Below, piece after piece: positions 34,696-42,731 of a stretch of 64,000 nt of DNA (the stretch's first letter is position 1; every line of letters begins with the position of its first letter). A model generated the notes under the pieces. The model made no database searches, was not told the DNA's origin, and saw only the letters and a list, made by a program, of their open reading frames with translations. The stretch is from Phycisphaerales bacterium (lineage in GTDB: Bacteria; Planctomycetota; Phycisphaerae; Phycisphaerales; SM1A02), in NCBI GenBank assembly GCA_028823105.1, contig JAPKCC010000003.1, forward strand, positions 1-64,000, given 5' to 3'. A program made the position numbers and the translations under genes.

Positions 34696-36195
34696 TCAAT
34701 CAGGCCGGCGGAACGTGCCGAGATCGACCACGACGCCGCCATGTCGATAGTAGTCGGCATTGATCGTCCGACTGTCGATGAAGGTGAACACGAGGCAGTT
34801 GGCACGAGTCGATTCCGCATACGCGAAGTCACCCATGTGCGGTCCCGCATATTCGGCGTTGTCGAATTCCTGAGCGTGATTGTGGAAGTGGAAGACGCCG
34901 CTGTAAGCCGCGTCGAACAGATCCTGAGTTGCCTCGAATCGGTTGTCGCCTCTTCGAAGCCGAGGCGGAAACTCCAGGAGTTCGATCCGTCCTTTCTGGT
35001 CGACTGCGAGAACGCCTCCGAACTCAGTGTCGTCATCGAGTAAGTCACGCTCCGCGTAGTCGAATACATGACTTCGCAGCGCGTCGATCGAGAGCGATTC
35101 GATGGCGATGCGCATCGCCAATAGGTCGTTCCAGGAAAGTTTCTCACGCACATCACGAAGACGTTCGGTGTGCGATCTGTTCCAGCCCGTGAAGTTCGCG
35201 GCGTAGAGACGGCGTCCATCGACGTCGACGTCGCGTTGAAGTCCGGCGTAGAGCGACGCCTCATCCTGTTCGAGGAGCGAAGGGTCGATCCGCATGGCCG
35301 CCACGAGGATTCCCAGATCACGCAATTCGAGCCGGCTGCGACGATCCTCGGAAAGTCGTTGGCTCGCCTCCTCGGCGGCATCGAGGAAACCCGAATTCTC
35401 TGGCTGGCAGAGGGCGCGAGCCCAGATGATCTCTTCCCGGTTGCGCGGGATGATCCCCGTCCGGTCGGCAATCGTGCGCAGATCCGTAAACATGCCGTCC
35501 TTCGGAGAGATTTCACTGTCCTTGAGCAGCTCGACGACTCGTTCCCGCTGTCCCTCGGCAATGAGCAACTCCCAGCACCGAGCTCGAAGATTCGCCGACA
35601 CGATCGGATCGGCATCCAGCATCACCTGCACCAGCACGTCTGGCAGTTTTTGCTCGCCGTACATCTCGACCAGCGCGAGCCGCTCCGGTCGCTCCGCAGG
35701 CGTGTCGACCCAGTTGGGTATCGGCCGCGCCCAGGCTCGGATCAACGTCGGCGTCATGTCGATCCACGACTCTTCCGCAATCAGCTCGCAAAGCCGGGCA
35801 CGCCATTGCAGCGCATCGATCTTCGGCATCTGAATCTCTAGAAGCCGTTTCAAGCCTTCTCGATCGATCGCTTCCATACGACGATAGGCCATCTCCCGAA
35901 CATCGATGAAGTACCCATCGGCGACGATCACCCGCTTGAGTGTCTGGCTGGTCACCGACGGATCGCCCGTGGCTTCGAGCATCCGCATCGCCGCGTAGTG
36001 TCGGCCGGTGATCTCATTTGGATTCGAGAGCACTGTGACCGGATCCTCAATCGGCCTCGGTGCACAACCACCGCCGATCATGATCAGGGCGGCGAGACCA
36101 CAACTCCGAAACAAGGTCTTCGTTCGAGCGCGAAACGAAAGGTCGTTTCTCTTTGAGGTCGTCGCGGATGAGATCGAGAATCGTCTAAAAGTCAC
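34696..36195 (-). CDS. Lipoprotein with helical-repeat middle and metal-site-like C-terminus
   Basis: 499 residues from a GTG at 36195, with GGAGG 10 nt upstream. A basic N-terminus leads to a lipobox ending IGGGC. Residues ~60-330 are helical and repeat-like (HEAT/ARM style). The last ~130 residues are a separate alpha/beta domain: DDTEFGGVLAVDQKG, then GVFHFHNHAQEFDNAEYAG and HMGDFAYAE, then LVFTFIDSRTINADYYRHGGVVVDLG. The spaced Glu, His-x-His and Asp recall JAMM/MPN+ metalloproteases, though the HxH to Asp spacing is longer than usual and the Ser is absent. Periplasmic, lipid-anchored location is well supported; enzyme activity is a guess. Confidence 0.6.
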   Translation of the reverse strand: MTFRRFSISSATTSKRNDLSFRARTKTLFRSCGLAALIMIGGGCAPRPIEDPVTVLSNPNEITGRHYAAMRMLEATGDPSVTSQTLKRVIVADGYFIDVREMAYRRMEAIDREGLKRLLEIQMPKIDALQWRARLCELIAEESWIDMTPTLIRAWARPIPNWVDTPAERPERLALVEMYGEQKLPDVLVQVMLDADPIVSANLRARCWELLIAEGQRERVVELLKDSEISPKDGMFTDLRTIADRTGIIPRNREEIIWARALCQPENSGFLDAAEEASQRLSEDRRSRLELRDLGILVAAMRIDPSLLEQDEASLYAGLQRDVDVDGRRLYAANFTGWNRSHTERLRDVREKLSWNDLLAMRIAIESLSIDALRSHVFDYAERDLLDDDTEFGGVLAVDQKGRIELLEFPPRLRRGDNRFEATQDLFDAAYSGVFHFHNHAQEFDNAEYAGPHMGDFAYAESTRANCLVFTFIDSRTINADYYRHGGVVVDLGTFRRPD

Positions 36196-36366
36196 GGAAT
36201 GCTGGCCTCCATGCCGGCGTCGTCGCCTGGAGTCTCCAGCAAAAGGCCGGAGGTCCACCGTTGATCGGCGACAGACTGCATTTGACTCTATCATCGAGTT
36301 GATCGGAACTCCGGGCGCGACCGGCATCGGATCGGGCTCATTTCGACGGTTTCCAAGGAACGTACC

Positions 36367-36627
36367 ATGTCAGATCCCGCCCCAGATGCTTCGAATGAGT
36401 CACTCCAAGCGCGGGTGGAACGAGTTCTGGCCCTGATCCGGCCTGGGGTGCAGGAGGATGGCGGCGACTTTGAACTCGTCAAAATCTCCGAGTCGGGCGT
36501 GGTTCAGATCCGCTTCCTCGGGGCCTGCATCGGCTGCCCTTCCAGTGAAATGACCCTTCGCGACGGAATCGCGCGAAATCTGCGCGATCGAGTCCCCGAA
36601 GTCACTGAGGTCATTGCAGTCGATTAG
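36367..36627 (+). CDS. NifU C-terminal-domain Fe-S scaffold protein
   Basis: 86 residues. The whole protein is one NfuA/NifU C-terminal domain: helix ESLQARVERVLALIRPGVQEDGGD, strands ELVKISESGVVQIRFLG, the cluster-binding CIGC followed by PSSEMTLRDGIARNL. These proteins hold and pass on a 4Fe-4S cluster at the CxxC. It stands divergent from the lipoprotein gene and 176 bp before csrA, from which it is separated by a hairpin. Confidence 0.92.
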   Translation: MSDPAPDASNESLQARVERVLALIRPGVQEDGGDFELVKISESGVVQIRFLGACIGCPSSEMTLRDGIARNLRDRVPEVTEVIAVD

Positions 36628-36686
36628 GGTCTTTGACCTCCGAGACGCTTGAGGAATCCGGCGATCTTGACTTCTGTGATCGGCGT

Positions 36687-36715
36687 CATTCGGCTACCCT
36701 GTATGGAGCCGAATG
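36687..36715 (+). terminator. Hairpin between the nfuA-like gene and csrA
   Basis: CATTCGGCT and AGCCGAATG form a perfect 9-bp stem around an 11-nt loop. No U-tract follows, so it could be a weak terminator or part of a csrA leader structure; the loop ends in TATGG and the stem begins AGCC, giving an ATGGA string at the junction. Confidence 0.45.
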
Positions 36716-36784
36716 ATCTCGGCAGGCTGCTTTCCCGGGTTCAGAGCCAGACTGCTCCGAAACCTTTTCTTGGAAGAGTGGCCT

Positions 36785-36803
36785 CAGGCAGGAGGACCTG
36801 ATC
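36785..36803 (+). promoter_or_regulatory. CsrA-type site overlapping the csrA ribosome binding site
   Basis: Just before the csrA ATG the leader reads CAGGAGGACCTG: a 4-bp stem CAGG/CCTG exposing AGGA, which is the hairpin-loop GGA arrangement that CsrA binds. It covers the Shine-Dalgarno, so autorepression of translation is the natural reading (inference). Confidence 0.55.
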
Positions 36804-37028
36804 ATGCTAGTAATCACCCGTCGCGAAGGCGAGGAAGTCATCATCGGAGACCCCTCGTCCCCACTCGGCGTCGTTCGAGTGGCGGTCATCAAAGGGGATC
36901 GAGTGCGACTTGCATTCGAGTTTCCCCGCGAGGTTGCGGTTCACCGGCGAGAGGTCGCCGAGCAGATCGTGGCAGACGAAGAAGCACCTTCCGTCGCCGG
37001 CAAGATCCGACCCGCATCCGAGGGTTGA
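36804..37028 (+). CDS. csrA: Carbon storage regulator CsrA
   Basis: 74 residues. Starts MLVITRREGEEVIIGD, the usual CsrA N-terminus with the first beta strand and the conserved Arg/Glu region, followed by strands around VVRVAVIKGDRVRLAFEFPREVAVHRREV. It binds GGA motifs in mRNA leaders and blocks or stabilises translation. AGGAGG lies 7 nt upstream of the ATG inside a probable CsrA hairpin. Two strong hairpins follow, the first its own terminator. Flagellar genes, common csrA neighbours, are not seen here. Confidence 0.95.
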   Translation: MLVITRREGEEVIIGDPSSPLGVVRVAVIKGDRVRLAFEFPREVAVHRREVAEQIVADEEAPSVAGKIRPASEG

Positions 37029-37070
37029 ACGACCTTCCCCGGGCACTCGCTCTCGTAAGTAAATTTGGTG

Positions 37071-37107
37071 GAACGCACGCCCTTCCGGCGTGCGTTCTTT
37101 CTTTTAG
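37071..37107 (+). terminator. Intrinsic terminator of csrA
   Basis: A perfect 11-bp stem, GAACGCACGCC with GGCGTGCGTTC, around CTTCC, followed by TTTCTTTT. Confidence 0.92.
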
Positions 37108-37138
37108 TCACGTCTATAGACGGCATCTCTCAAAAAAT

Positions 37139-37169
37139 CGCCCACGCCGTCCGACGGACGGCGTGGGCG
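37139..37169 (-). terminator. Intrinsic terminator for leftward transcription from mraZ
   Basis: A perfect 14-bp stem (CGCCCACGCCGTCC) with a 3-nt loop. On the minus strand it is followed by ATTTTTTG. The plus side lacks a T-tract, so it faces the csrA terminator and ends the mraZ transcript. Confidence 0.9.
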
Positions 37170-37251
37170 GCGAAGCGAAGCAGCCATCGAGCCCCCGCTC
37201 ATATGGCCGACACCCCTCGATCCGAAAGACGCGGATCGGCGAGCCGGGGTC

Positions 37252-37554
37252 TCACACCCCGAGGTGCTCCGGGATCATCCGTGACCCGCGAAGCATCGAA
37301 TGCCCGAGTCGTCCTTGACTCGGTCCGCGCGAACCAGGTGCCCCCCTGCTCGCGTTGCCCTGAAAAACAAGGCGTATACGGTCGAAGAACGTGCCGCGAC
37401 GATCATCCGTGACCGCCGCGACGCGGTACAACCGCGCCGTCGACTCGACCGCGTGCCGACGACGCCCTGGACGACCGATCCGTGGTCGTCTTGACTGCCT
37501 GCGGGACGATGCCCGCGTTGATTCTGAATGGAAGAGTGCAGGTTCATCGACCAC
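37252..37554 (-). CDS. Doubtful small basic reading frame downstream of mraZ
   Basis: Between the mraZ stop and its terminator are ~375 bases with no clear gene. This frame (GTG start overlapping the mraZ end, 100 residues, very Arg-rich) and an alternative ATG frame at 37547 overlapping the mraZ TGA (90 residues to 37275) are both open. Neither shows a known domain or natural composition. A 15-16 bp direct repeat (GATCATCCGTGACC) at 37272 and 37403 lies inside. It may be a long 3' UTR or a decayed gene. Confidence 0.2.
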   Translation of the reverse strand: MVDEPALFHSESTRASSRRQSRRPRIGRPGRRRHAVESTARLYRVAAVTDDRRGTFFDRIRLVFQGNASRGAPGSRGPSQGRLGHSMLRGSRMIPEHLGV

Positions 37555-38017
37555 CCTCCGTTTCCGAGCGTGCGGTGCGTGCTTGCCTCGCCCGACGCCA
37601 CACGTCTCGTTCCGAGGGCAACGACGCCTGCTCGCGTCGCCAGTCTTCTGGAAGGATCACTTCGAGGTGATCGCGAACGCCCATGACCATCACACTTCCG
37701 GAGAGTCCGTAGCGGGTCAGTAGTCGATCGGGCAGCCGGATCCGGCCGGCCGAATCGATCGGACACCGCGCTGATTGCGAGAAGATCACACGCTCGAAAT
37801 CGATCTGATCCTCGTCGCCGAGGAGCGAACCGCCGAGTTCCGATGCGAGCTCGGCAAAGGTCCGTTCCGGCCAGAGCCAGAGATTTCCGGTCGCCCCGGG
37901 AGCCGCGACGAATGCCGTTCCATGCGTCGCCTCGTCGAACACATCCCGAAGTTCGGCTGGGATTGCCAGTCGATTCTTCGTATCGATCGTGTGCTCGAAG
38001 TGGCCTAGAAAAAGCAC
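37544..38017 (-). CDS. mraZ: MraZ, AbrB-fold transcriptional regulator
   Basis: 157 residues from a GTG at 38017, with GGAGA upstream. Two SpoVT/AbrB-like swaps: MLFLGHFEHTIDTKNRLAIPAELRD at the start and CPIDSAGRIRLPDRLLTRYGL at ~82-102. MraZ normally heads the division and cell wall (dcw) cluster and represses its own promoter. Here no rsmH, ftsL or mur genes follow; the transcript ends at 37139. Isolated mraZ fits the reduced dcw clusters of planctomycetes. The C-terminus is a basic, probably disordered tail. Confidence 0.9.
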   Translation of the reverse strand: MLFLGHFEHTIDTKNRLAIPAELRDVFDEATHGTAFVAAPGATGNLWLWPERTFAELASELGGSLLGDEDQIDFERVIFSQSARCPIDSAGRIRLPDRLLTRYGLSGSVMVMGVRDHLEVILPEDWRREQASLPSERDVWRRARQARTARSETEGGR

Positions 38018-38312
38018 GCATCAGGTCTCCGGAGAGTCGTGGTCGGTCCGAGTCCAACAATGGAACCCACCGAGGTCTTCACGAACGGAGAATACTCCAC
38101 ATCGCCCCATTCTTCAACACAACTCACCATTTTTCAACAATTCAAGACTCTAATGCCCCCCAGGGCTCATCAGATCCCGCCATGGTTGCTCTCAAAGCGT
38201 TGCCTGACAAAGACTTATGGACATTCTCGAATAATAGCGCATCATTCCCACATTCCCCCCCCAAATTTCCGAAGACCGACCTCCCTTCGTGTCTTCGACC
38301 TCCGGAACGACC
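38018..38312. other. Divergent promoter region, mraZ / flavin-reductase-like gene
   Basis: About 295 bases, richer in A+T than the surroundings, especially 38090-38270. It must hold both promoters. I do not see the triple TGGG repeat that MraZ binds in other bacteria, though a GGGG-CGAT-GTGG string on the minus strand near 38105 is vaguely similar. Confidence 0.4.
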
Positions 38313-38909
38313 ATGCCCCTAGAGACCAAGGCCAAATCTGTATGCAAGGACGCCATGGCGAGGATGCCCTCCGGCCGCTTTCTGATGACCGCGGCCTTTG
38401 GTGAGGCTCGCAACGGAATGATCGTGACGCAGGTGCTGAAGTGTGCCGACGTACCACCGACGATCACGGTCTCGGTTCGCAAGGGTCACGCCCTCAGTCC
38501 ATTGATTCGAGACTCAGGATGCTTCGCACTCTGTGAAATCGCCGAGACCGATCTGATGCTCCCAAGGCTCTTTCAACGGCCCAGTGCCCTGCAAGGCGAA
38601 GACCCATTCCTCGGACATTGTCTGGTTCCCCATACGCGGGATATTCCCGTTCCAAAGTCCGCCGCATCGTGGGTGGTCTGCGACTTGCTCCGACATCTCG
38701 ATATCGAAGCGGATCACGAGATCTATATCGGTCGCGTGGTTCTAGGGGGAGTGCTCGAGGTCGTCGTCCAAACGTCCAAGAATGGCACACCGAAGGCCAT
38801 CAAGAATACGAAGGCCTCTCGGAGGCGCCCCGGGACCGACGGAAGGGCAAATCCTAAGATCGAGGTCGACGCACCCGCAGATCAGAAAAAGAGCGAAACC
38901 GCGACCTGA
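38313..38909 (+). CDS. Flavin-reductase-like FMN-binding split-barrel protein
   Basis: 198 residues from the ATG at 38313; a GTG 24 nt upstream is also possible. The core, ARMPSGRFLMTAAFGEARNGMIVTQVLKCADVPPTITVSVRKGHALSPLIRDSG, follows the split-barrel pattern in which FMN and NAD(P)H bind, and PHTRDIPVPKSAASWVVCDL plus DHEIYIGRVV continue it. The last ~45 residues are a Lys/Pro-rich disordered tail. The partner oxygenase or electron acceptor is unknown. Divergent from mraZ. Confidence 0.8.
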   Translation: MPLETKAKSVCKDAMARMPSGRFLMTAAFGEARNGMIVTQVLKCADVPPTITVSVRKGHALSPLIRDSGCFALCEIAETDLMLPRLFQRPSALQGEDPFLGHCLVPHTRDIPVPKSAASWVVCDLLRHLDIEADHEIYIGRVVLGGVLEVVVQTSKNGTPKAIKNTKASRRRPGTDGRANPKIEVDAPADQKKSETAT

Positions 38910-38941
38910 TTCGAGTTCGACCACGGGCTACCATCGTGGGC

Positions 38942-40054
38942 ATGATTCCCGACTCTCCTACCGCCGCCAATCGACTTCTCATGGACTACCGTCGCGAGGC
39001 GATGGATCTGGGAAGCCCCCCCGTTCCGATCATCGATGCCCATACGCATATCAACGGTTCCGAGGCCGCCACCTTGTTCGCCGAGGTGATGGACCTCTAC
39101 GGAATCGAAGCGGTCTGGTCGATGACCGCCCTGGACGAAGTCGAGTCGGTCCGCGAATCACTCGACGGGCGTTTTGAGCCGATCGCAGTTCCGGATTTCC
39201 GGGACCCCGACCGTCGGTCCGCCCACGGCGATGGATACCTCCGCCGGATCGAAGCGTATCGCGCGAAAGGCGCCCGCATCGTGAAGTTCTGGTCCGCACC
39301 GCGGATCGTCGACTTCGGCGAGGAAGCCGGTGATCCGGCGATGCTCCGACTCGACGGCCCGATTCGACGAGCCGGAATGCAGCTCGCCACCGATCTGGGC
39401 ATGGCGATCATGATCCACATCGCGGATCCGGATACGTGGTTCGCCACCAAGTATGCCGACCAAGCGAAGTACGGCGACAAGAGATCACAGTATGAGCCGC
39501 TTGAAGCCGTGGTCGCGGACTATCCGGTCCCGTTCATCGCAGCGCACATGGGTGGCTGGCCTGAGGACCTCGAGTTCCTCGACGGACTTCTCTCGCGGCA
39601 TCCGAATCTTCACCTCGATAGCAGCGCCACCAAGTGGATCATCCGCGAATTGTCCCGGCACGAACCCTCGGATCTCATCGCCTTCCTCAAGCGACATCGC
39701 GGTCGGATCCTCTTCGGTTCGGACATCGTCACGCTCGACGAACATCTCCGAACCGCGGATAAGGACACCGAGAACGTGATGGCCACGAAGGCAAGCAACC
39801 GCGAAGATGCGTTCGACCTGTACGCAAGTCGATACTGGTCGCTCCGAAGACTTTGGGAGAGTGACCATGACGGAGAGAGCCCGATTGCCGATCCCGATCT
39901 GGCGATGGTCGACCCCGAACGGCATGGCCCACTAGACGCCCCAAGACTTCGCGGCATGTCGCTCCCGCCGTCAGAGTTGAGGATGCTCTATCGCGAAGCC
40001 GCGATCGCATTCTCCGAATCCATCCCGGCGGATGGCCGACCTTCTCGCTCGTAA
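38942..40054 (+). CDS. TIM-barrel amidohydrolase-family metal-dependent hydrolase
   Basis: 370 residues from the ATG at 38942 (a GTG 6 nt earlier is possible). The metal-binding IIDAHTHINGSEAA (~30-43), a strand KFWSAPRIVDFG, MIHIADPDTWF, FIAAHMGGWPEDLEFL and the closing ILFGSDIVTLDEH give the HxH, His, His, Asp set of the amidohydrolase-2 group. Members hydrolyse or decarboxylate small rings; the substrate is unknown. The end overlaps the convergent glycosyltransferase gene by 67 bp. Confidence 0.8.
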   Translation: MIPDSPTAANRLLMDYRREAMDLGSPPVPIIDAHTHINGSEAATLFAEVMDLYGIEAVWSMTALDEVESVRESLDGRFEPIAVPDFRDPDRRSAHGDGYLRRIEAYRAKGARIVKFWSAPRIVDFGEEAGDPAMLRLDGPIRRAGMQLATDLGMAIMIHIADPDTWFATKYADQAKYGDKRSQYEPLEAVVADYPVPFIAAHMGGWPEDLEFLDGLLSRHPNLHLDSSATKWIIRELSRHEPSDLIAFLKRHRGRILFGSDIVTLDEHLRTADKDTENVMATKASNREDAFDLYASRYWSLRRLWESDHDGESPIADPDLAMVDPERHGPLDAPRLRGMSLPPSELRMLYREAAIAFSESIPADGRPSRS

Positions 40055-41196
40055 TCAGAAATGCGAAACCAATCTGGGCGTCCCGAGATAAGCCCGCGCC
40101 CGTGCCGAGCCGCCGCAGCATGTCCCATGTCGACGACCAAAGACGGCTCGTCGACCATCCGCATCAAGACGTGGATCAACGCGTTGCGTTGTCCGGTCGG
40201 TATCAGCCGACCATCGACGCCATCTTCGACGAGTGAAGCGGCGTTGCGACGGTCCGACGCGATGAGCGGAACGCCGCAGGCCAGCCACGCCCGAAGGGCT
40301 AGGACCGACACGGGCGGATACGGCAGGTCGTCCGATCGATCGACGGTGACCACCACGTCGACGGCCGGAGCCACGAATCTCGGATCCCGAACCCGCTCAT
40401 CGAGCACCAGCCGAACGGGCTCGCCTCCGAGCCGCGATTCGCCATCGATCAACTGCCTCGATGCCGCCAGCGCCTGCCCCGATGCTGGATCCGCGATCAG
40501 GGTCATGCCCCGCCCGGCAACCCCAGCCGTCGCGGCTGCCGTCAAGGACATCGTGAGCGAGGTACTGGAAGGCGGGTCGGCGGAGATCGCGACCACCAGT
40601 TCTTCCGATCGTCGAACCCCCCATTGCCCACGAATCAGTGCGCGATCTGCACGTCGGCCACACCGATGCTCGACATCCTGCATCGGGAAGTCTGCCGCTG
40701 ATCGCGCCTCACCAGGTCGCCACCCTCGCCGGGCGAGAAGCGGTCCGATTTCGGGACCGATCGGATGCACGTGGGCCCGATCCCGACGCCACGGTTCGAT
40801 CCAGGGCGGTCGACCGGAGACCGCGGCGATCTGACCGACCACCGGCAGACCAAGATCGGTACCAAGGGTCGCGACCAGGGCGGATTCAGACCAAGCCATG
40901 ATCCGCCCGATGGGTCCGCACGCGGACGCCGGGCGAAGTTCTGGGTCGAGCGAGGTCGACTCCATGATCAACGTCTTCAAGGCGCGGCCGAGTCCTGGCG
41001 AAGCAAGCCGCGGAATCCCCAGAGGCATGGGAACGTTGGCATCGACGACGACCCTTCGCCGCCGCACGTTTTCGGCGTGGTCCCGTCCGCCGAGAATCAC
41101 CAGCGCATCATCCTCTTGCAGGATCGCCAGCGCATCGCAAAGCGCCATACCACAGCCGGGGGCGGCCGGATCGAGGACATGAACCGTTCTACTCAT
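39988..41196 (-). CDS. Glycosyltransferase family 1/4-like protein
   Basis: 402 residues. The N-terminal half is a Rossmann-like domain without close matches to memory. The C-terminal half has the GT-B ending: DVVVTVDRSDDLPYPPVSVLALRAWLACGVPLIASDRRNAASLVEDGVDGRLI, where an E-x7-E region has drifted but the GVPLIAS...L-VEDG-dG-L pattern is kept. It would transfer a sugar from a nucleotide donor, acceptor unknown. It ends inside the convergent amidohydrolase gene and starts 36 nt after the stop of the lipoprotein gene to its left only by orientation; both are read leftward from the right. Confidence 0.65.
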   Translation of the reverse strand: MSRTVHVLDPAAPGCGMALCDALAILQEDDALVILGGRDHAENVRRRRVVVDANVPMPLGIPRLASPGLGRALKTLIMESTSLDPELRPASACGPIGRIMAWSESALVATLGTDLGLPVVGQIAAVSGRPPWIEPWRRDRAHVHPIGPEIGPLLARRGWRPGEARSAADFPMQDVEHRCGRRADRALIRGQWGVRRSEELVVAISADPPSSTSLTMSLTAAATAGVAGRGMTLIADPASGQALAASRQLIDGESRLGGEPVRLVLDERVRDPRFVAPAVDVVVTVDRSDDLPYPPVSVLALRAWLACGVPLIASDRRNAASLVEDGVDGRLIPTGQRNALIHVLMRMVDEPSLVVDMGHAAAARHGRGLISGRPDWFRISDYEREGRPSAGMDSENAIAASR

Positions 41197-41232
41197 CGCA
41201 AGACGACTCCGAGACGACTGGGCCTCCGAGGA

Positions 41233-41940
41233 TCAGCGAACGCCGAGGTTCTCACCCAGATCCACTCGATCATGCTCGTAGAAGAGAAAGCCAACGTTCT
41301 TACCGAGATCATTCGCAAGATTATCTTCGACTTGACGCCGCTTCGCGAAGCTTTCAAAGTTGATCGGATCGACCTCGCGAATCTGCCCGATGACCTCCAA
41401 CCCACTGGGATCGGCGATCGGGAACACCCTGATACCGGATGCCAGATCGAGGACCTTGACGCTGCAGACCGCCGTGGGCCGTGGGGTGTACCCGTCGAGG
41501 GTCATGGCAAATCCATCGAGCGAGACGTAGATGATCTGCTCGACGCCGGCCTCACGACCGATCCGTTCGATGCTCACCCGGCTGGTACTGGTCTCCAACG
41601 CTCGAGCCAGCGCGAGCACATCACGCGAGTCCACCATCATGCTCGATGGAATCGTGCCACTGGAGATGAGATCCTCGGTGATCCGGACGCCGACCATCGA
41701 TCGGAGCGAAGTCCGCGGAAACGAGGTATCGGGGTCGTCGATGAACACCGCAGTGCTGGTCTTGCGGAGTTCGAACTGCGCCGGAATGGTGCCCGGACCT
41801 TCGAGAACGTAGGCCACGGGAACGATAATGTTGCAGCTGGCAAGAATGCCGCCGGCCACGATGATGAGCATCAGCGGCAGCAGGCCACGAATTGATCGTG
41901 TTGATCGTGTTGATCGTGTTGATCGTGCTGAATCAGGCAT
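41233..41940 (-). CDS. Lipoprotein, paralogue of its upstream neighbour
   Basis: 235 residues. The ATG at 41940 overlaps the stop of the upstream lipoprotein gene by 8 nt. The signal has a repeat-encoded basic head (Arg-Ser-Thr units), a hydrophobic core and the lipobox LASC. The mature part is alpha/beta: a strand with TAVFIDD, helices LRSMVGVRITEDLIS, VDSRDVLALARAL, a strand EQIIYVSLDGF, and VKVLDLASGIRVFP. The same order is seen in the upstream gene, so the pair likely work together in the envelope. This resembles periplasmic nucleotide-hydrolase-like or curli-assembly-like lipoproteins only loosely. Confidence 0.65.
   Translation of the reverse strand: MPDSARSTRSTRSTRSIRGLLPLMLIIVAGGILASCNIIVPVAYVLEGPGTIPAQFELRKTSTAVFIDDPDTSFPRTSLRSMVGVRITEDLISSGTIPSSMMVDSRDVLALARALETSTSRVSIERIGREAGVEQIIYVSLDGFAMTLDGYTPRPTAVCSVKVLDLASGIRVFPIADPSGLEVIGQIREVDPINFESFAKRRQVEDNLANDLGKNVGFLFYEHDRVDLGENLGVR
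41894..41929 (-). repeat. 9-bp tandem repeat in the signal peptide of a lipoprotein
   Basis: Four units of GATCGTGTT on the plus strand (the last GATCGTGCT). They encode repeated Arg-Ser-Thr in the basic head of the signal peptide, where unit number could change charge without breaking the frame. Confidence 0.9.
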
Positions 41941-42634
41941 CAGGGTACTTGTCCTCAATGTGATCGAAGAAGAGCCACGCGGCTTCCTCGATGAAGGTCG
42001 CGAGCAGTCCCATCTCGATCCGCTCTTCCGTGGAACTCTCGCGTCCGAGTTCGGCGATCTTTGGGAACTCGCCGCTGACGTCGTAGGTTTCCGCGAAGGC
42101 GTCGGAATCGAATCCGTCAAGTTCGACGATGCCGATGGAGGCACCAGCCACGCCGTCCCACTGCCATCGATTGCCGGGCGGGTTGAGCCGGAATTCGAAG
42201 ACATCGATCCAGACCAGCCGTTCGACACCGAGCTCTTCGCAGACCTCGCCGTAGGGCATGGTCTCCCAGCCCGGCTGGTGATATGTCCAGTCGAGCACGA
42301 CCCGCGGATCGAGCACCTGAATCCCCTCGACGTTCTGGGCCAGGCGTCGGCTCATGTTGACGCAGACCTCGGCGACGAGTTTCGGGAACTGATAGAGCGT
42401 CGACATGTCGGTCTGGACGACGATGGCCACCGTCTGATTTCGAAGGCCGTCATATTCCGCGAGCACTTCGACCTTCTTCTCACGCTCGATGTTCTGCCCG
42501 ACCACGCTGGCGATGCCGAAGATCTGGCAACCTTCGAGGACCCCTACCGTCGCCAGCAGCGTGAGTGCAGCCAGCGCGAGAGGGGAGGTGGCTCGGTATC
42601 CACGTCGATTTTCATTCTTGTTCATCTTCATCAT
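41933..42634 (-). CDS. Lipoprotein, first of a paralogous pair
   Basis: 233 residues from the ATG at 42634 (AAGG 8 nt upstream); 42649 is an alternative. A Lys/Met/Asn head precedes a hydrophobic core and lipobox LEGC. The mature domain: QTVAIVVQTDMSTLYQFPKLVAEVCVNMSRRL, VEGIQVLDPRVVLDW, GVERLVWIDVFEFRLN, then IGIVELDGFDSD and FAETYDVSGEFPKIA. Strand-helix order and the VLDPR/ELGVERLVWI blocks parallel the downstream gene. Function unknown; the fold suggests a periplasmic partner protein, not an enzyme. Confidence 0.65.
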   Translation of the reverse strand: MMKMNKNENRRGYRATSPLALAALTLLATVGVLEGCQIFGIASVVGQNIEREKKVEVLAEYDGLRNQTVAIVVQTDMSTLYQFPKLVAEVCVNMSRRLAQNVEGIQVLDPRVVLDWTYHQPGWETMPYGEVCEELGVERLVWIDVFEFRLNPPGNRWQWDGVAGASIGIVELDGFDSDAFAETYDVSGEFPKIAELGRESSTEERIEMGLLATFIEEAAWLFFDHIEDKYPDA

Positions 42635-42731
42635 TTTGGTCGCCTTCATTGCGATCGTCGGTGTGTGTCGGACGAGCGTTTCGATCCGGATTTTCACTCG
42701 ATCCTGCGCTGGATCCACCAGCCGAACCCGT

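Noticed and set aside
37300-37494. Plus-strand frame between csrA and mraZ
   Set aside because: Antisense to the mraZ tail region, no ribosome site, no domain; composition is no better than the minus-strand frames.
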